A stretch of 64,000 nucleotides of DNA from Semisulcospira habei. Lineage: Eukaryota; Mollusca; Gastropoda; Semisulcospiridae. Under the pieces are notes generated by a model. The model saw only the letters and a list, made by a program, of their open reading frames with translations. It was not told where the DNA came from and made no database searches. The position numbers and the translations under genes are program-made. The stretch is taken from assembly GCA_036245525.1 (NCBI GenBank), contig BTPG01000001.1, positions 180,227,812-180,291,811 on the forward strand, read 5' to 3'. Shown in pieces: positions 12,377 to 24,092 of the stretch; position 1 is the first letter of the stretch, and each line of letters begins with the position of its first letter.

Positions 12377-12386
12377 GTAAGTAAGT

Positions 12387-12530
12387 AAGGGGCTGGAAAT
12401 CTAGTCAATAGGCGATACGCCCGTTCCCCACCGCTCTCCCCCCCCCCCCCCTTTCGGGGGTGGGATTCCATATTAACTACTTCCAGTCACTTACTTAGCG
12501 CACCCTTCTTTCTTATTTTTCATTTTTATT
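12387..12530 (-). repeat. Continuation of the diverged 525-bp unit, with right TSD
   Basis: AAGGGGCTGGAA at 12387-12398 repeats the left target site. The interrupted unit then resumes with AAATCTAGTCAATAGGCGAT, a C tract and ATTAACTACTTCCAGTCAC, matching the parallel positions of the unit at 8620-8710. Confidence 0.85.
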
Positions 12531-13789
12531 TTTGTTTAAATCCCTTCTATTTATAGTAGGGACATGTTAAGACAGGCCGTGGTGGGCCGAATTTAATAGC
12601 ATGTCCATGATGTCAAAGGCGAGCAAGTTAAACCTCTAACAATTGAAGTAACACGATAAAAAATTCATGTCTAGTTACGCTAAATTCGCTGCGAAGCGCC
12701 GTTTGTACGCATGTATGTGTCATTGAAGACATAAACATCCGTGTCAGTAATTTTTGTCACACTTTTGCATATAGCTAGTTTGGAGAAGGACATTGGATGA
12801 GTTCGTTAGCCAGCTTGGTATCTTTTCATCTTCTGTAGTAAAAATATTTATTTTCAGAAAAGAATTAAAACAGTCAAAAACCTTTACTTCTAGAGAAAGT
12901 CAGACAGTGGCGGTGACGTAAAAGAGACAACTCCGTCACCACGCAGACACTGACATAATACTCGCAATATAACGTCATTCACTCTCGCGCGCGCGACTCT
13001 CACACAAACATGCGCGCATCTCCTGGAGGAATTGATCCTCATGCGCCCTCTACTCTTGGAGATGTTTGGAGCGCGCGCGCATACACGCACTAGCACGCAC
13101 ACACACATCGACGCGCTTTCAGAAGAGCATGCAGGTGACCCGTGTACTTAGTATATCATATAGCTAGCTAAAGTCAACCTGCTTTCACACAAAGAGAGAA
13201 ATTGTACTGTGAAGTTCTAGTTTTACACAATTTTCTCAAGCGTATGAAGCGAAAGTGAAACTCGTATCACGTAAAATATAACATTACGTAAAAACTAAAA
13301 CTGACAAATGAATGACGCGTATGTCCTGCGCCCATATAACTCACAGACGCATTTGCAGATCGGCGATTTTTTTTCAACATGAGGTAATTCAACATCAGAA
13401 TCAGGTCAAAGACAAAAGGTAGAGACCATTGACAAGTCTCATATAAAGATGCCCTGAAAGTTTGCTTTGACTGCACCGAGTGGAATGTTATTACGTACAC
13501 TACAAGTGACGTTACCGAACTGCCTGACACAGTTTGCAGCTACCTAAATTTCTGAGTAGACAGTGTTGTGCTTATAAAAAAAAAAGTTAAAACAACAAAC
13601 CTTGGGTCATGAAGGAGGTCTTAAACAGAAAGAAGACACAAACAAAGAACAGTTGAACTGGAAAGACTTGAATTAGGAAGAGTATCGACGGAAGAATGTC
13701 GAATAAAGATAGACGGGTAGTTCAGGTATTGAACAAAACTACGGACTAACCCAACGACTTAAATAAGTTATATGCAAGATTTGATTGTC
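12531..13789. other. Unassigned sequence with CG-rich simple patches
   Basis: No credible coding region. A (CG)n-like patch lies at 12985-13110 and a small imperfect hairpin (GGACATG...CATGTCC) at 12559-12606. The interval 12770-12926 is one arm of an old inverted duplication described separately. Confidence 0.5.
12770..12926 (+). repeat. Diverged inverted duplication, left arm (partner 16345-16500)
   Basis: The block GGATGAGTTCGTTAGCCAGC at 12795 and the block CAGACAGTGGCGGTGACGTA at 12901 both occur on the minus strand of 16345-16500. Each block has one or two mismatches and the spacing is almost the same (~106 versus ~99 bp). The sequence between the blocks has diverged. It is probably two copies of an unknown repeat in opposite orientation. 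Confidence 0.75.
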
Positions 13790-15102
13790 ATGATTTTGAG
13801 CATGGGAGGAACGGGTCAAGGAAATGCTAGTTAGTGGACCTAAACACATGCAAAGTAAAATGATTGTGGTGTCTGAGGAGGAGTTGCTTAGAGTACTTAA
13901 AAATACTAACCCAAACAAAGCGTCTGGGCCTGATGGTGTAAAATTATGCGCTGAACATAATTCTTTCCTATATTTTGTAAATGTCACTTATCCACTGTGT
14001 CGTCCCTTGTTCGTGGAAGACCTCTTGTGCCGTGTATCTGTGATGAATGATTTAAGACCAGTTGCTCTTATCTTATGGATCAATGAAGGTTTTTGAGACA
14101 GGTTTCTGATTTTATGCACCCCTTTTAGTTTGCAATGAAGTGCTGATGATGCCATTTTGCAATATGCAAACAACATCTACTCTCGTTTAGAAAACCATGA
14201 GCATTTGACTGATGTTCTATGAGTTTTCATCTGCTTTTAACACCATTCAGACACACATACTCGCTTACAAACTAGTTCACATGACTATCTTTAGGACTAT
14301 CTCGTTAATCGTCCACAGTATGTCAGAATTAGTTCGGATTTAACTTCAGGTGTACTTTTTACCTAACACCGGTACACCACACGGGACTGTCCTGTCGCCT
14401 TTTTTGTTTTCTTTGTACACAGCAGAATGTAGTGCGACTCATGATGACTGTGTCATGGACGACACGGCGCTGACAGGGCAGATTACAGATGAGGACGACA
14501 GACACTATAGACAAGAGATAGACGACTTTGTAGAGTGGTGCGATAGAAAGTATCTTGAATTACATGCTGGCAAAACAAGAGAGATGGTCATAGATTTCCG
14601 AAAAAACAAACATCCCGATCCTGTTGTCATTCAGGGACAGAAGTTGAGCGTATAGAGTCCTACAAGTATTTAGGTGTTCTTTTTTTGAAATCGCGCTCAA
14701 CTGGAAACAAAACACACAAAAAAGCGCATACCCGTCGTTACTGTTTGAGAAAACTCAGATCATTTAATGCATTCAGCTTTTACAGATATTACTGCTCCAG
14801 TATTGCTAGCGTTCTAACTTTCGGACTGACGTGCTGGGGTAGAAATTTACGTAAAAGATATCAAGATCGTCTTAACAAAGTAATCATGAAAGCGGGCGGG
14901 GTGATTGGTAGAGCACCATACTTTAGACACACTGTACAACATACGGATTACGAACAAACTGGCTGATATTCTTGATGACAAAACTGATATCCACTTAGAT
15001 ATGAATTTGACAGCAGACGTATCGAACGAAGCTGCAGACTTCGAGTACCCAAAAGCAGTACATCACGTTTCAACAGTAATATTATTAGATAGTGTCTGTT
15101 AA
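13790..15102 (+). pseudogene. Degenerate L2-like LINE relic (RT fingers to thumb)
   Basis: Several frames together trace an RT. LRVLKNTNPNKASGPDGVK (~13890) is the fingers motif. GTPHGTVLSPFLFSLYT (~14370) is motif B. VMDDTALTGQI (~14450) stands where Y/FADD is expected. A frameshift near 14655 leads to RRYCLRKLRSFNAFSFY and LTFGLTCWG, an L2/CR1-type thumb signature. The sequence between 13970 and 14340 is poorly preserved. It is dead, with multiple frameshifts and stops. Confidence 0.65.
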
Positions 15103-15282
15103 CATTCTTTATTTGTTGCCCATTCCTTAGTTCACTGCAACATTGCTAACACCCAAAGTACAGGGGGCATTAACCATAAATGTTTCTGATGCCAAGAGTG
15201 TTACAAAGGAAACAGTACGTCTGTTACAGTTCATCTCTTAGGTTATTTAATTATTTGAATGAGTGAATGATGAGCCACCCTG

Positions 15283-15895
15283 TCCAAAGACGGTAGTTGC
15301 ATAGCAGAGATCCGTATCAGGATAGGTACAGCAACATCCGCAATGGCCAGGCTGGACAGGATATGGCGAAGTAATTCCATCAGCTTCACCATCAAGTACA
15401 GGCTTTACAAGTCCCTCGTAGTGTCTATTCTGCTCTACGGCTGTGAGACTTGGACACTGCTTGCAGACTCAGAAAAGAAAATCCAGGCCTTTGAGAACAA
15501 GTGCCTGAGGAAGTTGCTCCGCATCTCGTACCGCGAGCACAAGACCAACGAATATGTACGGAGCATCGTCACTTCCCTGGTGGGCCCACATGAACCCCTT
15601 CTGGCAACCGTGAAACGGCGCAAGCTTGCTTGGTTTGGCCACGTGACCCGACACAACACCTTGTCCAAGACTATCCTCCAAGGCACTCTCGAAGGAAGTC
15701 GTCGGCGAGGTCGTCAGAGAAAGAGTTGGGTCGCAAACATAAAAGAATGGACCGAACTCGAGATGCCAGACTTGCTTGCCACCGCCCAAAATAGAACTCA
15801 GTGGAGAGCACTGTCTGTTGCTGCTGCCTTTCAGTCCCCCCAACGCCCAGTTCGGGCAAGGGACTGATGATGATGATGATGATGAATGATGATGC
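15283..15895 (+). pseudogene. 5'-truncated LINE 3' fragment with GAT-repeat tail
   Basis: An open frame from ~15283 to 15867 begins inside the RT thumb and runs through RLYKSLVVSILLYGCETWTL, KCLRKLLRISYREHKTN, KLAWFGHVTRHN and GRQRKSWVANI. This is the C-terminus of an RTE-like LINE, a different subfamily from the GTAA-tailed element. Directly after the stop is a GATGAT tail (15866-15895). GAATGATGAGCC before and GAATGATGATGCC after may be remnants of a target duplication. Nothing upstream encodes the catalytic core. Confidence 0.75.
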
Positions 15896-15925
15896 CATAT
15901 GTTCATATGAATTTCCCCATGAGGT

Positions 15926-15985
15926 TGTATTGTATTGTATTGTATTGTATTGTATTGTATTGTATTGTATTGTATTGTATTGTAT
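15926..15985. repeat. (TGTAT)n microsatellite
   Basis: Twelve consecutive TGTAT-type pentanucleotides with no interruption. Confidence 0.97.
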
Positions 15986-16075
15986 CCAAAATTCCAAGTG
16001 AATAGAACAATAATTACGGATTCATATGTGCGTCAACCGACTTTTTGTAAGCGGTCTTTATAAATCAAACTGTCA

Positions 16076-16213
16076 GAGAGAGAGAGAGAGACAAAGACAG
16101 ACAGACAGACAGACATGTACATTTTGCTTGATACAGTGCCGATAACCGACCGATGTGATTACAAGACCCGAAGCAAAAAATATCCGCGTCATAAGATTTT
16201 GATTCGGGTCAAA

Positions 16214-16248
<35 letters not shown>
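16076..16248. repeat. GA-rich simple repeats
   Basis: (GA)n at 16076-16091, (GACA)n at 16096-16117 and (GA)n at 16213-16248. Confidence 0.95.
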
Positions 16249-16249
<1 letters not shown>

Positions 16250-16344
16250 TTTCTTTGTGTCAATCATGTATAACAATGGCGTGTATGTTGCTTTGCTTCA
16301 GTTTAGCAACAATGTGTAACAACAGCAACAATGTATAATGTAGC

Positions 16345-16500
16345 GCTTTTACGTCACCGTCACTGTCTGAAGTCGAGAATTCTTCTTGTCGACATTGTTT
16401 TTTTCTGCGATGAATTATTTTTTTTTACAAAACATTGAATAGATCAGTACAAAGCTGGTTAACGAACTCATCCTATATCTTTCTGGAAGCTAACTGTATT
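16345..16500 (-). repeat. Diverged inverted duplication, right arm
   Basis: Minus-strand homologue of 12770-12926. CTTTTACGTCACCGTCACTG here corresponds to CAGTGGCGGTGACGTAAAAG there with one mismatch. Immediately to the right, 16500-16560 also resembles 15987-16046: both share a ...GT/ATCAACCGACTTTTT end. Several copies of the same unknown repeat therefore seem to lie between 15.9 and 16.6 kb. Confidence 0.7.
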
Positions 16501-16693
16501 CATAATTTCAAATGAATATAACACAAATTCCAGACGCAAATGCGTATCAACCGACTTTTTATACACGAGTGTGTATGTAGACACGAGTTTCTCTTGTGTC
16601 TGTGTACATACAGATATGAAAAGTTAGGAAATCAAGATGTATCTCGGAGTACTTTTCAGCATTCTTCGATTGGATTACTAATTATAAATAAAA

Positions 16694-16696
16694 ATA

Positions 16697-16747
<51 letters not shown>

Positions 16748-16756
16748 GCGCGCACG
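16694..16756. repeat. (CA)n then (CG)n microsatellite
   Basis: A CA run that changes sharply into a CG run at ~16733. The CG half could adopt left-handed DNA, but no function is implied. Confidence 0.95.
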
Positions 16757-17208
16757 CATACAGCTTTTCCCGACAAATGTACGTTGAACAACTCGGTTCG
16801 GCTTAGGCATGACGTAATTTTTATCGTGTCTGATCGAGTCTGATGTGCCCGGTTATGTTCGTCATTTGCATGCTACGGAACGTGCTGCGACCAGCCCCAA
16901 CCCAAATTCTACCATTTCAATACGGTAAACAAAAACACTACAAACAGCAACAGTGCTTTAACATCAGATTTTTAGATATGCCCGCCTATGTCGTCTTTGG
17001 CATGCTATTGAATTCGCTCCACCCATCATAAAAACTGGCTTCGCAAGGAAAAAATTGTATGCATGGCAGACCACGTTAAATTGGCCAATGACAATGGATG
17101 TGCCAACTTATTTGCAATATGATATTGTAGATGACAAAACAGAGTGTCACTGGAACATGTTTTTGGAATCACACTGGTACTGTCTCTATTGCATACACAC
17201 AAAGGGGA

Positions 17209-17277
17209 ATTATTCAGCACTGGACAGACAAACATGGCAGGGGATCTGATTGTTTGTCTGCCCAGCGCTGAGTAATT
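17209..17277. repeat. Imperfect hairpin with ~25-bp arms
   Basis: ATTATTCAGCACTGGACAGA...GTTTGTCTGCCCAGCGCTGAGTAAT folds back on itself with two or three mismatches. Part of this hairpin and the following ~70 bp (17250-17345) recur as a direct diverged copy at 17590-17675 (GTACAGTTCTAC, AGCCTCACCTATCTGGTTT). Confidence 0.8.
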
Positions 17278-17679
17278 CGCCTTGATATGTGTACAGTTCT
17301 ACCAGCGTTAGCCTCACCTATCTGGTTTATGAGTATTCTACAACTGGAGGCAAAATTTGTATCGTTACATTGTTGTGTGCATCTGCTGTGGGAAATCAGG
17401 ATATTTACCCGACCACATTTAATATTGTATCTTTTTGTTTGCCTACTTCATAAGTTCCATAAAAAGACATGGGTTATAGGCTTGAGGTGATTCTTGTTTA
17501 AGGATGTATATGAACGTCTTGTTTTATACCTGCGTATTTTTTCTGTGGGCTGGCGATTGGGTGCCTGATAGGTGGTGGCAGGAGGTCTAACTGTTTGTCT
17601 GTCCAGCGCTGAGTATGTGTACAGTTCTACAAGCCCTAGCCTCACCTATCTGGTTTGTGAGCTGTCTCTACTGCGACTA

Positions 17680-19140
17680 CCGATTATTTGATTCATACGT
17701 ACCTTGAAGAAAGCCGGTGATGGCGCAGCCATACTCAGGGGCCAAACTAAAAGCAGCAGGAAAGTGAAACAGCGTGCCCAGTAACTGCTGGTAACCTTCA
17801 TCCTCTCCTCAGTCAGACAAGCCACTCTCCCCGGTCACCACGTCTCAATGTCTCTTCTCATTTTCGATGAATGCGTCAGGGTAAATCTAACACTTAAATC
17901 ATAACTGCTCCGAGTCATCAGAAGATTGTCTTCAAAGTGTCGGCTTGATTTAAGTGGTCAGCATAAATTCCTTTGTTTTTGTCATGTTTTCTCTTTTACT
18001 ACGCTACAAACACGCCAATAACTCTAACTTACCATTTTATGTCCGAAAATCGATGTCTTTTAACTCGAATCGTCGGTTAAAGTCCAGTATTAGTCTGCGT
18101 CACTAATATCTTAGCTTAAACGCTCCGGAACAGTACGGCATTTTTTTACAGTAGTTACTCAACACAGTATTTTTTATTTTCCTTCAGCGCATTCACTGTT
18201 TTGTCCAAGGCGTTTAGTAGAATCAATGATCAACGCACCACATTAAACAACACAAGACGTGTCTGTTTCTCCTTCCAACAACAAAACGACGAAGTGATAA
18301 CATCAAGAATGTAAGGTTCACTAATTGAAAAAGGGGAGTGATAGGAAATAATTTACATACAATTGAAGCGTTAGGCGAACCGGTTCAGTGCCGTAGGGTA
18401 TGAAGCGAACAATCTAGTTGTTATCTGTCGTCACCTGGTTTGTGGCCATAAAATTGCTTCACAATTTTTACGTCTTCATACAAATGCACTTATAGAATAA
18501 GATCACCCAGTCGATTTATTTTGTCTGTAAAACCACAATTTCACTTTTAATTTGAAGACTGCTATTAATTTATTAACTGAACGCACGAGATTGCTATATA
18601 TCATTACTCTAACAGTCTTGGGCACAGATCGTTAGAGGTCAGACTTTTCGCTAATCCATAAGCCTGGAGAACCAAGACCAAGACTATCGACAAGAAAGAT
18701 TTGCAGAGATTTGGTCCTATCCTTCCAGTGGACGCTTTAAAGTAACGGAATACATCGATGGCGAGCCACTAACGTGGAGAGACTGTAAGATCAGTTGACA
18801 GAGGATGTGGTGGGGGTGAATGTGACTTTGGAGTGACAAACTGAGTGGAAACTGTGTATTGATCTGGCGATTTGTGATACTAGCCACATGTCACTGCAAA
18901 ATAGCTCTATTTAACGATGTGTTAAATAGTTGTGACTTGATGAAAGGCGGAAAGTCTGGAGTGGTGGCAACTGAGGGGGTAAAGGGTGTGGAGTAAAATA
19001 ATCAAGTCAGTCACGCTTATTACTCTCGTAGAAAAAAACGCGGAAAAAGGAAGCCGATTATATGGAGCAAGAGCCCGCGGGTATGAGCGTGATGTATTTA
19101 TCTCCGCATAGTAACGGCTAGGGGCACCACGATAAATAAA
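17680..19140. other. Unassigned low-GC spacer
   Basis: No ORF with recognisable motifs, no tandem array and no clear element ends. I could not assign it to any family. Confidence 0.5.
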
Positions 19141-19199
19141 CTGCTGTGGAATTCACACAAAAAATACCGCTGTCTACAAACCTTGTGAGCACCGTACAA

Positions 19200-19613
19200 T
19201 CTTTGTGTGTGTGTTTTTTTATTTATTTTTTATTTTTATATTTTATTATAATTTTTTTTTTTTTTTTTTTTAAAATAGTTTACGTTTGTTCAAATCTCGG
19301 AATCCTCCACGACCCTGGCTCAGTTGAAAGTGATTTACTAAAACCATGCCATTTCAAGTTCACTGTTCGAATACGACGCGCACACATTGGTGGTTGAAGC
19401 CTTTATATGCATGTCATTATGACCAAGTCACCGAAAAACAGGTTATTATATGTGAACCGCAAAATGTTGCACATGTATGCTGCAGCAACATTTTTCGGTT
19501 CGAGTGTTTCAATGTTGCACTTTTATTGCAATCAGTGCAACATTTGGCGATGTATTGCGGAAACAGTTAGTTATTTGGGTTTGACGCCGAGCAGAAAAAC
19601 AGAAAATCGTGGA

Positions 19614-19660
<47 letters not shown>
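19200..19660. repeat. Poly-T tracts, LINE 3'-end scrap and (CT)n microsatellite
   Basis: T-rich runs occupy 19209-19275. At 19567-19595, GTTAGTTATTTGGGTTTGAC and GCCGAGCAG match, with few changes, the terminus of the jockey-type LINE at 47671 (TTAGTTAGTTGGGTTTAACG). This is probably a minus-strand scrap of that element's 3' end. (CT)n spans 19617-19658. Confidence 0.75.
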
Positions 19661-19661
<1 letters not shown>

Positions 19662-20020
19662 GGTGGATATATTAGTCCATAAGCTAGCAAATTCTACCCC
19701 ACCCCCTACCCCTCCAGTACTCAATAAGATGGGTTTCAAAGTGTTCCTTAGTATGTCCGGAGATATTTAAGCCATGTTCCCCGAAAATCCTTAGGAACAC
19801 ACCAGATGGTGCTAAAATGAGGCTGAGAAACATTTTCCTCTAAATAAATCAGAATTCATTCCAGAAGAACAAATCAAGCAATATTATGTCAAGGCACACC
19901 TTCTGCATCCTCTGCAAAAAAACAGAATGAAAAAATATTGAATCTGGCTCAAAGTGAAGGTATTTGTGCACCCAGCAAATGACTATTTCCGCAAAATCGC
20001 AAAAAAAGACAAAAATAATG

Positions 20021-20690
20021 TGTCAGATGCCTTCAGACATTTTCTATAGCACTGACAGTCCATTTTCAGGTTTACATCATTAAAACAGGATGTCACAATT
20101 ATTTTAAACTTGACTAGGTGATGCTGTGATCACCGTAAGTGCCACAGTCGTTGATTTTGTATCCCTACCCCCGTTGTAAAAATACACAAAATTAATTTTT
20201 AAAAAATTGCTTAAGTTATTCCATTTTATTTTGACCTCTCTTTACCTATTAAGTTTCAATAATGTGAGCATAAAGTGCAAGAAAATAAGGAAAGTCGGCA
20301 TCCTTTACGGTATGTTCGTGGTGAATGATAGCTTTTTCCCATTTAAAATTGCGGAATTGGGAAACGTACGTTATTTCTGATGCCCTCAGAAATTTTGTAT
20401 ACAACTGATAGGTCTTTCTTAGGTTTTATTGGTTAAGATAGAGTACCACAGTTATTCCCAACCTGATTTTATGATGCTGTGATGCATTTAGGGGCCACAG
20501 TGGCTGAATCTGCTGCCCTACCCCCATTTTACCTGTACGCAAAGGAACGAAAAATGATAACAATTGCTCCTCTGATTAAATATTTTTGTTGCCAGTTTTT
20601 TAACAAAATATGCATATTGGGCATAAACATTTGTGATCATTTCATTAATTTCAATGTGACCCATCAATTTAATTGTAATTTTTTTTATTT
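20021..20690 (+). repeat. Two-copy diverged tandem duplication, ~350-bp period
   Basis: GATGCCTTCAGACATTTTC (~20027) pairs with GATGCCCTCAGAAATTTTG (~20377). GATGCTGTGATCACCGTAAG pairs with GATGCTGTGATGCATTTAGG ~350 bp later, as do CCCTACCCCCGTTGT and CCCTACCCCCATTTT. Many substitutions separate the copies, so the duplication is old. Confidence 0.75.
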
Positions 20691-21990
20691 AAGGCATGCT
20701 TATCAGGGGCTGCCGCTGAAGCTTCTACCGTCTGCACACTCCTGTCAAACTCGGGGAAAGTGTACCTCAGGGAGATGTTGTGTCTGATGCTGTTTTTGGT
20801 CTACATTAATGACATCAGTACAACAGTACCAAGGTTCGTCTTGAACATCCTCCATGCGGATGACTTTGCAGTGTCTAGCGCAGCAGAACATAAAGAAATA
20901 GCATACTCCAGAATCCAGGATGCTGCCAATAGAGTGAAAGACTGGACTGAAAGAGGCCACTCAAACTGAGCTAGACCATCTCTTTCAATCAGACGGAAGA
21001 GGTCACCTCAAACTGGAGACCTTCCAGTACCAAAGACAGACAACTTTACTGGCAACAAATAAATTACTGGATTCACGTGGAGGCCTCACATTGAAGCTGC
21101 AAACAAAAAAAAAAAAAAAGTCTCTCATGGTGGGGACCACATTGGCGCAAATTACAGCATCCTGGCTCAGTCAGACCAGTTGTGCGGTACCAAGATACAT
21201 CGACAACATGAAACACTGCCTGCAAAACCCAAAAAGCCAGGCTTGACAAGATGCAGAACATGGGTCATTCTCATGATGCAGTGACATTCTTAGAGCCATC
21301 TGGAGCACCCCAATTTAGGAAATGGAGGACATTGGAGCCACTGGAATGCAGAACAGCACACACGATGAAGCCTTACTAAACACCGACAGCATGGGAGACT
21401 ACAGGAGCAGACCAAGAACCGTCAGAAATGCCAAAGTCTGAACCGCCAACTGAAGGTCCTGCAAAGGGCTAACACTGACGTCCTGGAACCAAGCCCAAAG
21501 ATGTGTGAACAGCTCCCTTCAGATACCTGGACATCTCGCCTTCAAGACAACATAAACAATGTCAAAGGTCGCGGCACTGCACAAAGCCATCTTGCTGGAG
21601 GTTGTGCACAAGCGCTACCCTCACAGCAGCTGTGATACCACACAAGATGCCGTGCGGAATGAAGGAAGTGGCGTGTACATCTGTTGTGCAGACCGCACTA
21701 CTGCCTCCCTCTCCTTACCAGCTGGCGGCAGCAGCTCCAACTGCAGGTGTTCAACACAGCAGCAGAGCACTAGCTAGGGAAAGTCAGCAGCTTGATCCAC
21801 TGATCTCACCTGGAAGCTTCAAGACAGACTGGATGCCCTGTCCACAAAATAGTGCTGCAGGATTCCAGTGCATTCTGGACTAGCTGGGAATGGAGACACA
21901 TTAACAAAGTGATTGGCAACAGCAGAATGGCGGCTGCAGCCCGTGGGCAGATGACATCAACAAGCTGAACAGGGAGAGCTAGGCATCTTT
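20691..21990 (+). pseudogene. Degenerate jockey/CR1-type LINE relic
   Basis: The clearest part is FLVYINDIS...NILHADDFAVSSAAEHKE at 20790-20895, where HADD is the RT catalytic motif, followed by RVKDWTERG. Downstream scraps in changing frames (GTTLAQITASWL, ARLDKMQNMGHSHD) look like the thumb and C-terminal parts. Stops and frameshifts are everywhere. No 3' tail is evident. Confidence 0.55.
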
Positions 21991-22247
21991 CATCTACGCA
22001 CTGATTACTCTGGACTGGGTCCATACAGAAAAGCAGGAAATTTCACAAACCCACTTTAATCAGATCTATACTCTGTATCAGCAATTCAGTCCGTTTAAAT
22101 CACAAACACACAGTTCTTCATGTGATTACCACATTTTACACACAAAAACAGTTCTTCAGTCTTCTGCAGTTCTGTTAACTTATCTAAGGACAATGACGGA
22201 AGAACTTGTTCCTGTCACTCAGTAGAGAAAAATGTTTGTTGTCACAC

Positions 22248-22336
22248 TGGACATACACGTGAAAATCATCTGGTAAAAAGGAAACTATGACTGGACATTC
22301 ACGTGAAAATCATCTGGTAAAAAGGAAACTGTGAGA
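22248..22336 (+). repeat. 44-bp direct duplication
   Basis: ACTGGACATACACGTGAAAA...AAAGGAAACTATG is immediately repeated as CTGGACATTCACGTGAAAA...AAAGGAAACTGTG with two differences. Confidence 0.9.
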
Positions 22337-22340
22337 AATG

Positions 22341-23076
22341 TAAGTGTTCCAACAACAATGTCTTCATAGCGGAATCACAAAAAGAACAAATTTTCTGTTG
22401 TAGTGCATTTTTCTTGACTGAAAATATGTCGGTTGTTACGCGCACAACGTTTTGTCACTTTAAACGCACAAAAGTCCAATGTACCTGGTGTAATAAATCC
22501 TCATGCACCTTACTCGCTGGGCGCAACCAACCGATGACCATGCCTGCCAGTCTGCGATTTGAAACCAGAGATTGTGAGCAGAGTCCCTGCTGAATTCAGC
22601 AGACACACTATTTCTAACAGGCTTCTTCTCCTAAGGACAGACAATGAATGATCTTCAATAAGAATTCAGTTTGCAAAAGGCGGGTGTGTGTGTGTATTAC
22701 ACACACACATACCTTTTGTCCGCACATAATCACTGCAGATTGTATGTTTGTGGTTGTCAGATGCCCCAGCCCATGCATGTGTTACCGGTATAGCAAAGAA
22801 TCAGGCGTTCCAAAAATTCTCCATATTTGACAGCCAAATTTTGAAATATTCGGAAAAAATAGAAGGTTGCCCATCCCATGGATGGACTAAGCTTTAGAAA
22901 AAAAAACTTGTCCCTGCTGGGTTTCAAGCTCGCGATGGACTGTAGAGCAGCTGGGACCAATTTTTGTAATCCCTCTGACTGACAATTTTAAATCCTATCT
23001 GCCGAAAGCCTAAAATAATACATTTGGGGGGAAAATCCATGAGTGACTATTTCACCTTGAGTGTGCCAGCACTGTG
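22341..23076. other. Unassigned spacer with one TG/CA hairpin
   Basis: At 22683-22711 GTGTGTGTGTGTATTACACA forms a perfect short hairpin. Otherwise I see no coding or repeat signal. Confidence 0.5.
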
Positions 23077-23155
23077 GAATGAAAGCAATGCATATGGAAG
23101 CCCCCCCCCCCCCCCCACCGCCTCCCCCCGAAGTATCCCACTGTTCCAGCCACTC
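23077..23155 (+). repeat. Fragment of the 525-bp unit
   Basis: GAAAGCAATGCATATGGAAG, then an expanded C run, then GTATCCCACTGTTCCAGCCA reproduce the 950-1025 portion of the unit, showing dispersal of this repeat outside the array. Confidence 0.85.
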
Positions 23156-23813
23156 GGTGATGTACACGGCAGCCGAGGCCGACGTGATACTGCACACTCA
23201 TACACTGCCGACACAGGACATGGACGCCGGTGATATCAGTCATGATTGCTCAGACATACATGTACACTGACTACAGTACCAGAGAGGACACGGACGCCGA
23301 TGTGAGATGACCGATATACATACAGTGTCGACAGGACATACAGACGTGATATTGATAACAGCCTGCGCCCGGCCGACATAATACTGACATGCAGAGAGGA
23401 TGTAATCCTGAATCGTCTGGCATCAGTGACTGATTTGGCGCGTTGTTTCAGCCGTTTTCCATGGGCTCTCGTGATTGTCATTTGATTTTCATTTCTCGTG
23501 ATCCCTGAAACATGACTGACAAGAGTTCACTGTGACTCCAAAGCCCCACGGCCTAGTCTGTCGACTGAATTGAGTGTTCCAAGGCAGCTCTCGGCTGTCC
23601 ACCATCCAGTCCCAGCGAACACCAACGGCGTTCCTCATCCTCCCCTATTGTTAGACTGAGTTTGGGATAGTTCGCAAAAGCCGGTTATGATTGGTCTACG
23701 GTCTTCATCGGCGTCTCATTCCATAGTCCTGACATGATATGTACAGTGCCGACAAGATGTTTTTGCCGGATCGGCAGCGCCGGCATGATATTGGTACAGT
23801 GCCGCATGACGTA
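23156..23813 (+). repeat. Degenerate minisatellite, LINE target
   Basis: Short phrases of the type GCCGACATGATA, CAGTGCCGACAGGACAT and GACGTGATATTG recur irregularly from 23170 to 23395 and again from 23730 to 23813. The middle (23400-23720) is not repetitive. The array continues after LINE copy 2 as GCCGCATGACGTAAAAGTGA, which shows that the LINE inserted into it. Confidence 0.6.
23801..23813 (+). repeat. Target-site duplication, left copy (LINE copy 2)
   Basis: GCCGCATGACGTA is repeated exactly at 27105-27117, directly after the GTAA tail. This defines both LINE ends to the base. Confidence 0.95.
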
Positions 23814-24092
23814 CCTCGCGCTGGGACCATACGGCGTTGAGGCGCGTCCCCTGGGTGGTGGATAGGGGGTCCCTCGTGAGAGGGGTGCACCGAATGAAAT
23901 AAGGTGCCGTGAACCAACATGGTCTAAGGGAAGGTGACCCCGACAGAAAACCCCTGGTCCTCCTAGTAAGGGGGTTGGGCGTGGGGGTAGCTTCCCCACC
24001 CTGCAAAAAAGGAAATAGCTACAAAAACGCCGACGAAAAGACTAACAGTAATTCCTTTCCTGGAGGAGGAAGGTTCTTCTACTAGAAGACTT

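Larger units (their letters stand above)
9122..12386 (+). mobile_element. RTE-like LINE, copy 1, full length with TSD
   Basis: A 3265-bp non-LTR retrotransposon. It starts CCTCGCGCTGGG and ends in GTAA repeats after GGTGACAGGCAT. It carries an apurinic-type endonuclease followed by reverse transcriptase and no RNase H. Size, gene content and a short-repeat 3' tail instead of poly-A suggest the RTE group, but clade assignment is tentative. Copies 2 (23814-27104), 3 (46826-50607, interrupted) and 4 (42960-43787, 5'-truncated) plus a fragment at 31322-31509 belong to the same family. Private indels break the reading frame, so this copy is non-autonomous. Confidence 0.93.

Noticed and set aside
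15469..15997. Minus-strand ORFs opposite the LINE 3' fragment
   Set aside because: Shadow of the real plus-strand frame, extended through GAT and TGTAT repeats.
18640..18830. Possible coding scrap (KKDLQRFGPILPV)
   Set aside because: One short phrase, no start, stop or splice context and no second motif.
22683..22711. Transcription terminator hairpin
   Set aside because: It is a TG/CA simple-sequence palindrome in eukaryotic DNA without adjacent gene.
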